Assembly (NCBI RefSeq): GCF_004298145.1
Contig: NZ_SCRH01000015.1
Span: 186,001-250,000 of the forward strand
Reading direction: 5' to 3'
Length of the DNA: 64,000 nt
Source: Mycobacterium sp.
GTDB lineage: Bacteria; Actinomycetota; Actinomycetes; Mycobacteriales; Mycobacteriaceae
A program made the translations under genes and the position numbers. Below the pieces are notes generated by a model. That model made no database searches. It saw nothing but the letters and a program-made list of their open reading frames with translations, and was not told the origin of the DNA. Position 1 is the first letter of the stretch, and each line of letters opens with the position of its first letter. Shown in pieces: positions 25,926 to 36,540 of this stretch.

Positions 25926-26779
25926 GTAACACCTTTCGAGGGGCAGGACACCGCATGGCCGTCCATAGTTGGCTCATGTGACGATAGTGACCTACGGGGC
26001 GTATGTGACCAGTGATGAGCCGATAGGTATGCATCCGTGACCGGGTCGCAACGCATCGGTTCCCGGGCGAATCTCCCTCTCGAGTAATTAGCTGACAGTC
26101 GATATGGCGAGATGGAGAAGCTTGGCTGCTTTGCCATCGCTGCGCCTGCTCGGGCTGGGTGGCAATCCACACGATGTCACGATGTCACGATGGACCGCGG
26201 ACCGACGCCGCCCGAGTGCTGGGTCCCGCGGGTGTCGGCTTGCCGCCACGAACCGGCGCCTCTCATATGCGATCGAGGGAGGCGCTGAGGTTGTCGCGAG
26301 CCGCCGGGATACGTTTCGGCTATTTTGCTGGGCGGCCGCCAAACGAACGGCCAGCGGTGCGTATATCGGCCTGCGCCGCAGGTTTTTGGAAAGCCGAGTT
26401 GCTGCTTGGCCCCCTCGTTGTCCCACCGACTCCGCGCCGGTACAAGCGCACCTCATCGCCGCAGCTCAGGCTTCCCGCCGGCGGTATCCCCGAACGCTTT
26501 GCGCGCACCCGGAAAACGTGAATCGCCGTTAAGTCGGACCGGTGCCGTCGGGGCGCCGTCGTCAAAGAGATTGAGGCCGCATGTTTGTCGATACCCATTG
26601 GGGGCAATGATGCAACAGTAGGCGCGCGCGTCGGCCGGCCTTCGCGCTCGCCCAGGTCCCGTCGGTTCAGCCCGAGAGCCGACGGGGCCGCCCTATCGGT
26701 CCTGCCATGGACTTCCCCCAACCGGCCCCGGCCGCCAACGAGGCTCAACAACCCGGCCGTGCAGGGGTACCGTCGGCGT
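25926..26779. other. Gene-poor stretch before the conserved block
   Basis: About 850 bp without a frame that has protein-like composition plus a start signal. Frames of 120-143 codons exist on both strands but overlap each other and are Arg/Ala-rich. This marks the junction between the accessory left half and the M. tuberculosis-like right half. Confidence 0.5.
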
Positions 26780-27225
26780 ATGGATCGGTCGACCGATGCC
26801 TGGATTCTCGGCGGTTACCAAAGCGATTTTGCTCGCAACCTCACCAAGGAAGGCCACGACTTCGCCGCGTTGACCGCCGAGGTCGTCGGCGCCGCGCTGG
26901 CCTCGGCCAAGATGGACGCCACCGACATCGGGGTGGTGCACGTCGGCAACGCCTATCGCCCGATCATCCCGATGTGCGCCCGGTCGGTCGCATCGATGGC
27001 TAGGGGCACCGCACGGTCGGGCTGGGTCTGCGGCAGAAACTGGACCGGGCGGCCGAAGATCCGTACGTGCTGCCGCACGTCCGGGCCGCGGTGCTCGACG
27101 CGGCCAAGCAGGTCAGCGGCGCCGCCGGTGACTATCAGGTCGACGGCGCGCAAAACTTCGGCACCCTCAATTTCGGCGGCAGCACCGCCACCACCGTCAG
27201 TTTCGTTGTCGGCAAAGGTATCTGA
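26780..27225 (+). pseudogene. Thiolase/lipid-carrier protein with large internal deletion
   Basis: The frame from the ATG at 26780 begins like a thiolase-superfamily lipid-carrier protein (WILGGYQSDFARNLTKEGHD ... GVVHVGNAY, about 57 residues). It then diverges, and the C-terminal end of the same family continues in another frame ([19 protein letters not shown] ... [17 protein letters not shown]) to the TGA at 27223. About 280 residues, including the catalytic core, are missing compared with roughly 410 aa for the family. In M. tuberculosis the intact counterpart (Rv0914c) precedes the carotenoid oxygenase gene, as here. Confidence 0.8.
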
Positions 27226-27227
27226 CG

Positions 27228-28742
27228 ATGGATGTTGAGATCGTCGGCAAGTTCCTGTCCACCCTGCCCGAGGACGACGACCACCCCTACCGGACGGGAC
27301 CGTGGCGTCCGCAGACCACCGAGTGGGACGCCGACGATCTGGCCGCCGTCGAGGGTGAAATCCCCCGCGATCTGGACGGGATCTACCTGCGTAACACCGA
27401 GAACCCGCTGCACCCGGCATTGAAGACCTATCATCCGTTCGACGGCGACGGCATGGTGCACGTGGTCGGCTTCCGTGATGGAAAAGCCTTCTACCGCAAC
27501 CGTTTTATCCGAACCGACGGGTTCCTGGCCGAGAAAGAGGCCGGTGGGCCGCTGTGGCCGGGTCTGGCCGAGCCCGTGCAGTTGGCCCGGCGCCGGCGGG
27601 GGTGGGGCGCGCGAACCCGGCTGAAGGACGCGTCGAGCACGGACGTCATCGTGCATCGCGGTATCGCGCTGACCAGTTTCTACCAGTGCGGCGACCTATA
27701 CCGAATCGATCCGTACTCGGCCGACACGCTCGGCAAGGAGGCCTGGAACGGGTGCTTCCCCGCCGGGTGGGGCGTGTCCGCACATCCCAAGGTGGACAAC
27801 AAAACCGGTGAACTGCTGTTCTTCAACTACAGCAAGCAAGCCCCGTACATGCATTACGGTGTCGTCGACGAGCGCAACGAGCTGACCCACTACGTCGACG
27901 TCCCGCTGCCCGGACCGCGTCTCCCCCACGACATGGCGTTCACCGAAAACTACGCCATCCTCAACGATTTTCCGTTGTTCTGGGATCCCCAGCTGCTCGA
28001 GCACGACGTGCACCTGCCGCGCTTCTACCCCGACATCCCGTCGCGGTTTGCGGTGATCCCGCGCCGCGGCGCGACCGAGGACATTCGCTGGTTCGAGGCC
28101 GACCCCACGTTCGTGCTGCATTTCACCAACGCTTACGAGGAGGGCGACGAGATCGTGCTCGACGGTTTCGTCGAAGGCGATCCGTCCCCGCTGGATACCG
28201 GTGGAACCCAGTGGGACAAGCTGTTTCGCTTCCTGGACCTGGATCGCCTGCAGGCCCGCCTGCATCGGTGGCGCTTCAACCTGGTCACCGGCACGGTGAG
28301 CGAAGAGCAGCTCTCGGAATCCATCACCGAGTTCGGGACCATCAACCCCGACTACGCGGCCACCGACTACCGCTACACCTATGCCACCACCGGGAAACCG
28401 GGCTGGTTCTTGTTCGACGGCCTGGTCAAACACGACGTGCTCACCGGAACCGAAGACGGGTTCTCGTTCGGGGACGGCGTCTACGGCAGCGAGACCGCGA
28501 TGGCGCCGCGCGTCGGCGGCACCGCCGAGGACGACGGCTACCTGGTCACCCTGACCACCGACATGAACACCGACGCCTCGTATTGCCTGGTGTTCGACGC
28601 CGCCCGCGTCGAAGACGGGCCGGTGTGCAAACTCCAACTCCCGGAACGCATTTCCAGCGGCACACACTCGACATGGGCGCCCGGTTCCGAGTTACGGCGC
28701 TGGGGTGCCGCCGAGTCGGCCGCGGACACCATCGGACTGTGA
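27228..28742 (+). CDS. Carotenoid oxygenase (RPE65/CCO family)
   Basis: 504 aa, starting 2 bp after the pseudogene stop. The four Fe(II)-ligand histidines of the seven-bladed propeller are visible: His186 (SAHPKVD), His234 (LPHDMAF), His298 (VLHFTNAYEEGDEI) and His480 (GTHSTW). Family members cleave carotenoid or stilbene-like double bonds with O2. Position matches Rv0913c of M. tuberculosis. It ends in a TGATG overlap with the VOC gene, so the two are coupled. Confidence 0.95.
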   Translation: MDVEIVGKFLSTLPEDDDHPYRTGPWRPQTTEWDADDLAAVEGEIPRDLDGIYLRNTENPLHPALKTYHPFDGDGMVHVVGFRDGKAFYRNRFIRTDGFLAEKEAGGPLWPGLAEPVQLARRRRGWGARTRLKDASSTDVIVHRGIALTSFYQCGDLYRIDPYSADTLGKEAWNGCFPAGWGVSAHPKVDNKTGELLFFNYSKQAPYMHYGVVDERNELTHYVDVPLPGPRLPHDMAFTENYAILNDFPLFWDPQLLEHDVHLPRFYPDIPSRFAVIPRRGATEDIRWFEADPTFVLHFTNAYEEGDEIVLDGFVEGDPSPLDTGGTQWDKLFRFLDLDRLQARLHRWRFNLVTGTVSEEQLSESITEFGTINPDYAATDYRYTYATTGKPGWFLFDGLVKHDVLTGTEDGFSFGDGVYGSETAMAPRVGGTAEDDGYLVTLTTDMNTDASYCLVFDAARVEDGPVCKLQLPERISSGTHSTWAPGSELRRWGAAESAADTIGL

Positions 28743-29230
28743 TGAGCGCCGACCAGCACAAGCATCACCGCACGACGCACTGGCCGCCGCGGTTGGCACC
28801 GATCGGCGCCATCCGTTTCGCGCGCCGCTCCTCACACTTCGCGGAAACCGTGCGGTTCTACCGCGATCTGGTGGCGCTGCCGCTCTACGAAACGTTCGAG
28901 GACAGCTACGGCAGCAACGGCGCGATCTTCGGACTACCCAGCTGGAACCTCACCATGGAGATCGTGGAGGCCGTCGACGCCGTCGCGGTGGACCACCACG
29001 AACAGCTCTGCCTGTACTTTCCCGACCCGCAGGCGCAGCAGGCGGCTCTTGCCCGCCTGCTCGCCGCGGGCGTCGAACCCGTGGACCAGCATCCCTACTG
29101 GGCGGCGACGGGTGCGGTCACCTTCCGCGACCCGGACGGGCGCGAAATCGTGTTCGCGCCCTTCGTATTCGGCGTCAACGAACCCGACAACAGCGCCGCC
29201 ACGGGCAAGCACGAGTTCCCGTCGGCCTGA
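28742..29230 (+). CDS. VOC-family protein
   Basis: 162 aa. The start overlaps the carotenoid oxygenase stop (TGATG). Glyoxalase-fold blocks: IRFARRSSHFAETVRFYRDL, LPSWNLTMEIVEAVD, HEQLCLYFPDPQAQ and FRDPDGREIVFAPF, the last carrying a typical C-terminal metal-ligand Glu. Function unknown; the coupling suggests it acts on the same compound class as the oxygenase. Confidence 0.85.
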   Translation: MSADQHKHHRTTHWPPRLAPIGAIRFARRSSHFAETVRFYRDLVALPLYETFEDSYGSNGAIFGLPSWNLTMEIVEAVDAVAVDHHEQLCLYFPDPQAQQAALARLLAAGVEPVDQHPYWAATGAVTFRDPDGREIVFAPFVFGVNEPDNSAATGKHEFPSA

Positions 29231-29234
29231 CGGT

Positions 29235-29669
29235 TCAGCGCCCCGACCGGCCGGAAGCCAATGCAGCGATCACGGCCACGATCGAGCACACGGCGGCGCA
29301 CACCGCTCCGCCCGCACCGACGTAGAAGCCGTATTCGGCCGACACCGGCGGGTTGACATTGAGCTTGTAATACCACACCGTGAGCGCCACGATGAGCAAC
29401 GAAATCAACAGCGCCGCAACCGAAGCGATCTTTACCGACAAGCCACGACCCAGCATGGCGCCCACCACCAACAGCGTCGAGGCCAGCAGCACGATGAGTT
29501 GGCCGGCACCGAAGCCCCGGGGCAGTTCCAAGTTGCCGTGGGCGCCGCCGATGGCGTTCGCCCAGCCCCCGCCGTTGACAGCCGTCCGCAGCCACGGCAG
29601 CCACGCGCTGGCCGAAACCACCACCGCGAAAAACGCGACCAGCCAACCAGGGCGCAGTCGGCGAGTCAT
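29235..29669 (-). CDS. Four-helix membrane protein (Rv0912-like)
   Basis: 144 aa. Four hydrophobic segments: about 9-25 (WLVAFFAVVVSASAWLPWL), 56-74, 81-97 and 117-137. Short polar C-terminus. Convergent with the VOC gene upstream, with only 4 bp between the ends. Matches the position of the M. tuberculosis Rv0912 membrane protein. No function known. Confidence 0.85.
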   Translation of the reverse strand: MTRRLRPGWLVAFFAVVVSASAWLPWLRTAVNGGGWANAIGGAHGNLELPRGFGAGQLIVLLASTLLVVGAMLGRGLSVKIASVAALLISLLIVALTVWYYKLNVNPPVSAEYGFYVGAGGAVCAAVCSIVAVIAALASGRSGR

Positions 29670-29762
29670 GGTAGCGAGGTTAACCGACTGCTGCGCCGGC
29701 TCGCGTGAGCGAGCGTCGCGCTCGCGTGGCGCCGCTCGGCGTGTCCCCCGCCGTCCGGGGTG

Positions 29763-30533
29763 TCAGGTCTGCAACGAGGACAGGTTGAAGAGGGCACCCG
29801 TCGGATCGCTCGCGGCGGCCAGCCGTCCATACGGCGTGTCCTCGGCGTCGCGCACCACGGCGCCACCGTTGTCGACGATCGCTCGCAGGGTCCTGTCGAC
29901 GTCCTCGGCGCCGAAGAAGGTCACCCAGTTCGACGGGACGCCCTGCGGCAAGATCGCGGCGCCGTCCATCACGCCGAGCAATTGCTCGTCGCCGAACCAC
30001 GCTGTGGTGTAGCGGAATTCGTCGGTGTCGGACACGGGCTCGGTCCGCCAGCCGAGGACGGCCCGGTAGAAGTCGAGGGCCGCGCGGTAGTCGCGGGTGG
30101 TCAGTTGGTGCCAGACCGGGGCGCCGGCCGCTCCGATGAGCTCGAAACCGCGGTGCTCGAGCGGCTGCCACAACCCGAACATCGCGCCCGCAGGGTCGGT
30201 CACCAGCCCCATGTGGCCCTTGGCGGGCACCTCCATCGCCATGCACACCGAACCACCCGCCCCGGTCGCCGCGGACAGTGTGGTGGCGATGTCGGCGGTG
30301 TGGAAGTAGGTGGCCCAGTGGTCCGGCGACTCGGCTTCGGGCCGGTTGGCCATGATGCCGGCGACGGGATGACCGTCCTTGGCGGCATTGACGTACCCGC
30401 CGTAGTCGGGTCCGGCGGATTCGAACGTCCAGCCGAAGACCGCGCCGTAGAACTCCTGGGCGCGGGCGGTGTCGGACGTGGTCAGATCGATCCAGCATGG
30501 GGCGCCCAGCGGGGCGCTGTCACGGATAGGCAC
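29763..30533 (-). CDS. Two-domain VOC protein (Rv0911-like)
   Basis: 256 aa with two tandem glyoxalase-fold halves: GAPCWIDLTTSDTARAQEFY in the first and GAPVWHQLTTRDYRAALDFY in the second. Each contains AVFGW/AVLGW and ends with a FGLW or FNLS strand. This duplicated arrangement matches 27-kDa antigen CFP30B-like proteins of actinobacteria; 257 aa is the length I recall for M. tuberculosis Rv0911. Substrate unknown. Confidence 0.9.
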   Translation of the reverse strand: MPIRDSAPLGAPCWIDLTTSDTARAQEFYGAVFGWTFESAGPDYGGYVNAAKDGHPVAGIMANRPEAESPDHWATYFHTADIATTLSAATGAGGSVCMAMEVPAKGHMGLVTDPAGAMFGLWQPLEHRGFELIGAAGAPVWHQLTTRDYRAALDFYRAVLGWRTEPVSDTDEFRYTTAWFGDEQLLGVMDGAAILPQGVPSNWVTFFGAEDVDRTLRAIVDNGGAVVRDAEDTPYGRLAAASDPTGALFNLSSLQT

Positions 30534-30622
30534 GGTGACCTCCTGATCGTTTCCTGGCCCCGGGAAAAAGGGGGTTCACACTATCGACTGGCGCCGGGCC
30601 GAAAACTCATCGGCGCAGGCGA

Positions 30623-31096
30623 TCAGCGATGAGCCCCACCGTCTCCGTTCGTGCTCGGGTCAGCTCTGGCGAACACCGTGACGAAGTTCCCCAGCGATCG
30701 GTTGATGTCGCCGCGCAGTGCGGCGGCGACGATCATGCCGATGGGGCCGAACAGCGCCGGGCCGCCGAGGTGCACGTCGAAGCTGACGATGGAGCCGTCG
30801 GCTTTGGGCGCGATCTTGGCCATCAGCTTGACCTTGATGCCGCCGACACCATCGCCGTCGAGCGTCATACCCTCGGGCGGCTTGTAGCGCACCACCGTCC
30901 ATTTGATCCGGTTGTGCATGCCCTTGACCTCGACGATCGACTCGACGACCGAGCCCTTTTCGATGTCGTCGGGCAATGTGCTGCGCCACACCCGGTGGAT
31001 GGTCAGCCAATCCTGGTAGCGGGACAGGTCGGAGGCGTGCTGCCAGGCCACCTCGGGCGGCAGCGGGACATCGATGGATCCCGAAAGCTTGGCCAT
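30623..31096 (-). CDS. SRPBCC-family protein, Rv0910-like putative toxin
   Basis: 157 aa. START/polyketide-cyclase-like fold: N-terminal GSIDVPLPPEVAWQHASDL, then KGSVVESIVEVKGM and a C-terminal helix. In M. tuberculosis the counterpart Rv0910 has been proposed as the toxin partner of Rv0909. Here the putative antitoxin gene lies immediately upstream with only 3 bp between them, consistent with co-translation. The fold itself suggests lipid or hydrophobic ligand binding, so the toxin role should be treated as tentative. Confidence 0.88.
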   Translation of the reverse strand: MAKLSGSIDVPLPPEVAWQHASDLSRYQDWLTIHRVWRSTLPDDIEKGSVVESIVEVKGMHNRIKWTVVRYKPPEGMTLDGDGVGGIKVKLMAKIAPKADGSIVSFDVHLGGPALFGPIGMIVAAALRGDINRSLGNFVTVFARADPSTNGDGGAHR

Positions 31097-31099
31097 GGC

Positions 31100-31288
31100 T
31101 CAGTTCTGCTGGTCGCCCGTGTCCGTCGCGCCGGTGGCCTTCTTCGCCTGCTCCTGCACCTGGTGGATGGTGTCGGAGTACTTGCCCTGCGTCTTCTCGT
31201 CGACGAACTCGCCGGCCTTGTCGATGGCCATCTCGACCTTGTCGGCGTTCTGCGACAACAGATCCTTGGCCTTGTCCAGGAATCCCAT
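31100..31288 (-). CDS. Rv0909-like putative antitoxin
   Basis: 62 aa, ATG with AGGGAG upstream. Highly charged and helical: [20 protein letters not shown], then a [13 protein letters not shown] segment. Typical of the short MT0933-like antitoxin family. Precedes the SRPBCC gene by 3 bp in the same operon. Confidence 0.9.
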   Translation of the reverse strand: MGFLDKAKDLLSQNADKVEMAIDKAGEFVDEKTQGKYSDTIHQVQEQAKKATGATDTGDQQN

Positions 31289-31354
31289 GCGCCCTCCCTT
31301 TCCCCGGCATCGTACTTGGCCGGTGAAAGCCTGCCGACGCTGAGTTGGGTGCGC

Positions 31355-33748
31355 TCAGCACCACAACCGCGGCTGCACGCCCAGCACTCTGGCCCGGATC
31401 CACCACATGGCCTCGATCGCGGCGACGCCCAACAGACCGATTCCCAGCGCGGTCGAAGTCACCGCGACGTTGGACGGATCCAGCAGGAACTGCTTGCGGG
31501 CCAGCGGGAGGCTGAAGATCACCACATAGGCCAGGCCCGAGGCGATTACGAGCGCCACCCGCCACCACTGGTAGGGACGTGCGACCACCGCGAGCACCCA
31601 CAGCGCCGTCATGAGCAAGGTGATCAGGGCCGCGGTCGACGCCTGATCCTGTTGCTCGAAGGTGGCGTGACGACCGGGGTAGGCGACCAGATACGACGCG
31701 AAGGTCGCGGTGCCGACGATCAGCCCGGACGGCAGGGCCGAGCTGAGCACTCGGCGCACGAACCCCGGCTCGGCGCGTTCGTTGTTGGGCGCCAGCGACA
31801 GGATGAACGACGGTATCCCGATGGTGAACCATGCCGCGATGGTGACGTGGATCGGCTGGAACGGATACAGCAACGGATCAACCTTCAGCACCTTGGACAA
31901 CAGACATTCGATGCCCACCAGAAACGCCAGCAGCACCGAATACACCGTCTTGGTCAGGAACAGGTTGGCGACCCGCTCGATGTTGCCGATCACCCGCCGT
32001 CCCTCGCCGACGACGTATGGGAGCGTGGCAAACCTGTTGTCCAGCAAGACGATCTGCGCAACGGCGCGAGAAGCCGGGCTGCCGGCACCCATCGCGACGC
32101 CGATATCGGCGTCCTTGAGGGCCAGCACGTCGTTGACGCCATCACCGGTCATCGCGACGGTGTGCCCGCGCGATTGCAGGGCGTGCACAACGGCGCGTTT
32201 CTGATCCGGCCGCACCCGGCCGAACGTGGTATGGGTGTCCAACGCGTCAGCCAATTGCACCGGGTCTGAGGGTAGTTGGCGCGCATCCATCGTCTCGCCG
32301 TGCAGCCCGAGCTTGTCGGCGACGGCACCGACCGAGACGGCATTGTCCCCGGATAACACCTTGACCAAAACACCTTGGTCGGCAAAGTAATCCAGCGTCT
32401 CCCTCGCGTCCGGACGGACCTTCTGTTCGAGGACCACCAGCGCGACGGGGGTGACATGCCCCGGCGCGTTCGGGTGGTCGACGGCCACGTCCCCGGCGCC
32501 TACCAGCAGCACCCGCAACCCTTGCGCCCCGATCCGCTCGGCCTGTCGGGCCGCCGCCGACGCCGGGTCGAGCAACACGTCGGGCGCCCCCATCACCCAG
32601 TTGCCGTGGCCTTCGAAGGACACGCCGCTCCACTTGGTGGACGACTTGAAAGGTGCTGTCGCCGTGGCAGTCCAGCCGGGGGGCTCGTGATAGGTCCCGG
32701 CGATCGCTTGCATGCTCCCGTTGGGCCGCGGATCGGCGGCGGCCAACGAGGCCAGCACGTCGGCGATCCGATCCCGATCCCGATCCCCGGCAGCGTCGAG
32801 CTCGTCGACCCGCGCGACCCGCATGCCGCTTTCGGTCAGGGTGCCCGTCTTGTCCGCGCAGACCACGTCGACCCGCGCGAGTCCCTCGATGGCGGGAAGC
32901 TCCTGCACCAGGCAGCGGCGCTGACCGAGCCGGACCACCCCGACGGCGAACGCGACCGATGTCAGCAGGACGAGCCCTTCGGGCACCATCGGCACCAGCG
33001 CACCCACCGTGCGCAGCACGGACTCCCGCCAGCCCGCGTGCGTCGTGAACAGCTGGGTGTAGATCGTCAGCAGGCCGGCCGGCACCAACAGGTAGGTGAT
33101 GAACTGCAGGATGCGGTTAATGCCGTTGCGCAGTTCGGATTTCACCAGGGTGAACTTGCTGGCCTCCTCGGCGAGCTTGGCCGCGTAAGCGTCCGGCCCG
33201 ACCTTGGTGGCCCGGTAGGCGCCGGTACCCGCGACGACAAAACTGCCCGACATCACCGCGTCGCCGCCGGCCTTGGCGATCGGGTCGGCCTCACCGGTCA
33301 GCAGCGACTCGTCGACTTCCAGGTTCGCCTCTTCGACGATCTCTCCGTCGACGACGATCTGATCGCCGGGTCCAAGCTCGATGATGTCGTCAAGCACCAC
33401 CTCCTCGGGTGGCACCGCCCGCGTCCCGGATTGCCTGCGCACCAAGGGTTTCGCCTGTCCGACGATCGCAAGGTTGTCCAGTGTCTGCTTGGCCCGGATC
33501 TCCTGGACCATGCCGACGACGCTGTTGGCGATGATCAGCAGGCCGAACATCCCGTTGATCAGCGAGCCTGTCGCCAGCACGATCAGCAGCAACACCCCCA
33601 GGATCGCGTTGATCCGGGTGAACACGTTGGCCCGGACGATATCGGTGATGCTGCGCGTCGCACGTTTCCGCACGGCGTTGCTCTGGCCGTCGGCAACCCG
33701 CTGCGCCACCTCGGTGTCGGTCAGGCCTTTGATCGCCGATGGGCTCAT
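31355..33748 (-). CDS. ctpE: P-type cation ATPase CtpE
   Basis: 797 aa from the ATG at 33748, which overlaps the upstream gene's stop (ATGA). Phosphorylation motif DKTGTLT near residue 300, actuator TGEADP, hinge [17 protein letters not shown] near 535, and several membrane segments including a C-terminal bundle. Length equals M. tuberculosis CtpE (797 aa). CtpE is reported as a calcium transporter of the mycobacterial membrane. An upstream in-frame start would add 45 residues of unlike composition and is rejected. Confidence 0.95.
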   Translation of the reverse strand: MSPSAIKGLTDTEVAQRVADGQSNAVRKRATRSITDIVRANVFTRINAILGVLLLIVLATGSLINGMFGLLIIANSVVGMVQEIRAKQTLDNLAIVGQAKPLVRRQSGTRAVPPEEVVLDDIIELGPGDQIVVDGEIVEEANLEVDESLLTGEADPIAKAGGDAVMSGSFVVAGTGAYRATKVGPDAYAAKLAEEASKFTLVKSELRNGINRILQFITYLLVPAGLLTIYTQLFTTHAGWRESVLRTVGALVPMVPEGLVLLTSVAFAVGVVRLGQRRCLVQELPAIEGLARVDVVCADKTGTLTESGMRVARVDELDAAGDRDRDRIADVLASLAAADPRPNGSMQAIAGTYHEPPGWTATATAPFKSSTKWSGVSFEGHGNWVMGAPDVLLDPASAAARQAERIGAQGLRVLLVGAGDVAVDHPNAPGHVTPVALVVLEQKVRPDARETLDYFADQGVLVKVLSGDNAVSVGAVADKLGLHGETMDARQLPSDPVQLADALDTHTTFGRVRPDQKRAVVHALQSRGHTVAMTGDGVNDVLALKDADIGVAMGAGSPASRAVAQIVLLDNRFATLPYVVGEGRRVIGNIERVANLFLTKTVYSVLLAFLVGIECLLSKVLKVDPLLYPFQPIHVTIAAWFTIGIPSFILSLAPNNERAEPGFVRRVLSSALPSGLIVGTATFASYLVAYPGRHATFEQQDQASTAALITLLMTALWVLAVVARPYQWWRVALVIASGLAYVVIFSLPLARKQFLLDPSNVAVTSTALGIGLLGVAAIEAMWWIRARVLGVQPRLWC

Positions 33749-35328
33749 CGGGTGAAGGTCCCCAGCTTCTCCGAGTCGTAGTACTCCAGGTTCAGGGTGT
33801 TGCCGGCGAACACAGCTTTGGAAATCGTTCCGGGCGGGGCGTTTTCGTCGGTCAATGGGAACGTGAAGGTGTCGTCGTCCCAATGGGTGAGGGTGACCGT
33901 CCGGTTTTTCGGGCCCATCGCCAATTGCAGGGTGCCGTCGTGTTCGGTCACGACCGCCGGACCCCAGTAGTCGCTCGCGTAGACGCCGGCGTAGTCGCCG
34001 AGCGGTCTGGCCGGGGCGGCGTTGGCGGGGGGTTGCTTGCCGACCAGCGAGCCCACCGGATCATTCAGCCAACCGATCGCCTTCTTGTACAAGGGGCCCC
34101 AATCCTCGCGGATCTGACCGTACTGGACGAGGTCGGAGAATTCGGCGGTCAGTGTTTCCGGGATGCCGTAGGGCGCACCGTTGGTCAGCGCGATGATACC
34201 CAAGTCCTCCGAGGGCATCGCCACGAAGTTTGTCGCTGCCCCCAAATCGAAAGCGCCGGAATGGCTGTACTCGGTGCGGCCCGAGGAGTCGACCGAAGCG
34301 TTGAATCCGTATCCGTAGAATCCGGTGCGCGCCTTAGGGTTCTTCGCGGGTGTCGACACCATCTGCGGGCTGATGGCGGGCAGCAAGGCTTCCGGCGAGG
34401 CGATCCGCCGGCCATCGTAAGTTCCGTTGCCCAGCACCATCATCAGCCAGCGCGCCATATCGTTCACCGAGGAACTCACGCCGCCCGCGGGTGACTGGGG
34501 GTCCGGGTCACGCTGGAAACGGGCCTCCCACTTGTCGGCGATCTTGATGTGGTTGACCGCGTGGTTGGGCCGGGCGGTGAAGTCGGCGAAGCGCGAGCTG
34601 GTCGACGTCATTCCCAGGGGGCGGTACAGGACCTCGTCGGACAGGTCCTCCCATGATCTGCCCGCCGCGGCCGCCACCGCCTCGGCACCGGCGGTGACCC
34701 CATAGTTGGTGTAGGCATAGCTGATCCGGAAGGGATCCAGCGGCAGGTACTTGAGCCGCTCGAGGGTCTGACGACGGTCGTAACCCAGGTCTTCGAGCTT
34801 GTCGCCGGCGTGGTCGGGCAGCCCGGAGCGGTGCGAATACACGTCGGCGACGGTCACGTGGCTGGTGACATAGGGATCGCTCACGGTGAACCACGGCAGC
34901 TTGGAGGCCACGGGCGTGTCCCAGGCGACCACGTTGTCGCTAACCTCGTGCGCGATCACCGTCGCACCGACCGATTTGGACACCGAGGCCAACTGGAAGA
35001 CGGTGTCGGCGTCCACCCTGTTGTCTTGACCCTGCCCCTCGCTCACATCCTTGACGCCGAAGCCTTTGGCGTACAACACTTTCCCACCGTGCACAATGGC
35101 CACCGCCATTCCCGGGACACCGGTGCTTTTCATCAGGTCGCCCACCAAGCCGTCGACCTTGGCGACGGCTTCGTCGATGCGTCCGGCGGGAATCGCCACA
35201 CCGGACACCTGGTTGGGCGGAACGTCAGACAGTGCGGACGGCGGCGCGGCTGTCGGCTGCGCCGAGCCGCATCCCGTCAGCCCGAGCAGCGCCGCTGTGA
35301 CAGCGGCCGCGGCCGCGCGTTTGGTCAT
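33745..35328 (-). CDS. Beta-lactamase-fold serine hydrolase lipoprotein (Rv0907-like)
   Basis: 527 aa. Lipoprotein signal with lipobox LTGC (Cys20). Class-C beta-lactamase/PBP4*-type motifs: SVSK (Ser nucleophile, near residue 118), YTN (near 207) and HSG (near 355). Likely an exported, membrane-anchored esterase or peptidase rather than a true beta-lactamase. Its stop overlaps the CtpE start, so the pair is translationally coupled. Confidence 0.92.
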   Translation of the reverse strand: MTKRAAAAAVTAALLGLTGCGSAQPTAAPPSALSDVPPNQVSGVAIPAGRIDEAVAKVDGLVGDLMKSTGVPGMAVAIVHGGKVLYAKGFGVKDVSEGQGQDNRVDADTVFQLASVSKSVGATVIAHEVSDNVVAWDTPVASKLPWFTVSDPYVTSHVTVADVYSHRSGLPDHAGDKLEDLGYDRRQTLERLKYLPLDPFRISYAYTNYGVTAGAEAVAAAAGRSWEDLSDEVLYRPLGMTSTSSRFADFTARPNHAVNHIKIADKWEARFQRDPDPQSPAGGVSSSVNDMARWLMMVLGNGTYDGRRIASPEALLPAISPQMVSTPAKNPKARTGFYGYGFNASVDSSGRTEYSHSGAFDLGAATNFVAMPSEDLGIIALTNGAPYGIPETLTAEFSDLVQYGQIREDWGPLYKKAIGWLNDPVGSLVGKQPPANAAPARPLGDYAGVYASDYWGPAVVTEHDGTLQLAMGPKNRTVTLTHWDDDTFTFPLTDENAPPGTISKAVFAGNTLNLEYYDSEKLGTFTR

Positions 35329-35338
35329 GGCGCGACCT

Positions 35339-35423
35339 TAGCCCGCTGACGATGAGCGCCGCGTGCGGCGCGATGAGGAAGCGGGCAATCGAGCAAAGCC
35401 CGCTGACGATGAGCGCCGCATGA
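35339..35423. repeat. Two copies of a 23-bp intergenic repeat
   Basis: AGCCCGCTGACGATGAGCGC (first 20 bases) occurs at 35339 and again at 35397, a spacing of 58 bp. Each copy is followed by CGC and then GTG or ATG. They fill the gap between the hydrolase lipoprotein and the metallo-hydrolase gene, overlapping neither. Confidence 0.7.
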
Positions 35424-35424
35424 A

Positions 35425-36534
35425 TCAGAGCTCCCACCACGGGTTCGATTCCACCGGCGCCGCGAGATCGATGCGCTGACCGGGCGCGGGCACCGCCACG
35501 TTCACCCGCTCGGGCTCCGCCGCGGCGAGCAGCCGCTCGACCGGTTCGGCCCACGGGTGCGGCGCCAACCGGAAAGTGCCCCAGTGGACCGGCACCAGCA
35601 GTCCACCGTCGGTGACGTCCAGGTGCGCCCGCACCGCCTCCTCGGGGTTCATGTGCACATCGGGCCACGCCGTGTTGTAGGCCCCGATGGGCAGCAGGGT
35701 CAGGTCGAACGGCCCGTGGTCGGCGCCGATCCGCGCGAAGCTCTTGGTGTAGCCCGTGTCGCCGCCGAAGTACGCGCGATGGGTCGGCCCACGAAAGACC
35801 CAGGATGCCCAGAGCGTGTTGTTGCGCCCGAAAAAGCGACCCGAGAAGTGCCGCGCCGGCACGCAAACGACGGTGAGCTCGTCGACCTTTGCGCTCTGGT
35901 GCCAATCGAGCTCGACGATGCGGTGCCCGGGTATCCCCCACTTGCGCAGGTGGGCGCCGACACCGAGCGGGACGACGAACGGCGACCGCTGAGTGCGGGC
36001 CAACGCCATGATCGTGTCGATGTCGAGGTGGTCGTAGTGGTCGTGGCTGATCACCACCGCGTCGACGGCGGGCAGCCCTTCGAGTTGAATCGGCGGTGGA
36101 TGGAGCCGCTGCGGCCCGACGATGTCCGACGGTGAACACCGGTCGCTCCACACCGGATCGGTGAGCACCCGGTAGCCGTCGATTTCCAGCAGCGCCGTGG
36201 AGTGGCCGAACCAGCAGACGGCCAGCCGGCTGGGATCCGCACCGAAGATTCCCGGCGCCGTCAGCGGAATCGGCCCCCGCGGCCGGCTCCCACCCCGGTT
36301 TCCCATCAGCTCCCACGCGATGAGCCGCAGTTGCTCGCGGTCCATCTTGGCGTCCGAGGCGGGCTCGAGGTTGACGAAGACACCGTCGCGATAATGCGGG
36401 GACCCGGCCGTCACCGCGGCGATCGAAGCGGGGTGCGCGCCGAGGGCGTCGGGCGCACCGTGCAGCGCGCGCACCAGCCAACCCCCGCCCGCCAGCGACG
36501 CCGTGCCGGCGACCAGCCGTAGCGTCCCCCGCAT
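35425..36534 (-). CDS. MBL-fold metal-dependent hydrolase (Rv0906-like)
   Basis: 369 aa. A short hydrophobic N-terminus (LVAGTASLAGGGWLVRAL) may be a membrane anchor. The metallo-beta-lactamase signature ISHDHYDHLD (HxHxDH) is near residue 160, with later ligands in PARHFSGR, FGGDTGY and PVHWGTF. The arrangement resembles NAPE-PLD/UlaG-type phosphodiesterases. Substrate unknown. Confidence 0.92.
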   Translation of the reverse strand: MRGTLRLVAGTASLAGGGWLVRALHGAPDALGAHPASIAAVTAGSPHYRDGVFVNLEPASDAKMDREQLRLIAWELMGNRGGSRPRGPIPLTAPGIFGADPSRLAVCWFGHSTALLEIDGYRVLTDPVWSDRCSPSDIVGPQRLHPPPIQLEGLPAVDAVVISHDHYDHLDIDTIMALARTQRSPFVVPLGVGAHLRKWGIPGHRIVELDWHQSAKVDELTVVCVPARHFSGRFFGRNNTLWASWVFRGPTHRAYFGGDTGYTKSFARIGADHGPFDLTLLPIGAYNTAWPDVHMNPEEAVRAHLDVTDGGLLVPVHWGTFRLAPHPWAEPVERLLAAAEPERVNVAVPAPGQRIDLAAPVESNPWWEL

Positions 36535-36540
36535 GGTTCG

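Noticed and set aside
26104..26532. 142-codon plus-strand frame in the gene-poor stretch
   Set aside because: Arg/Ala/Ser-rich, no start signal, overlapped by frames of similar quality on the other strand.
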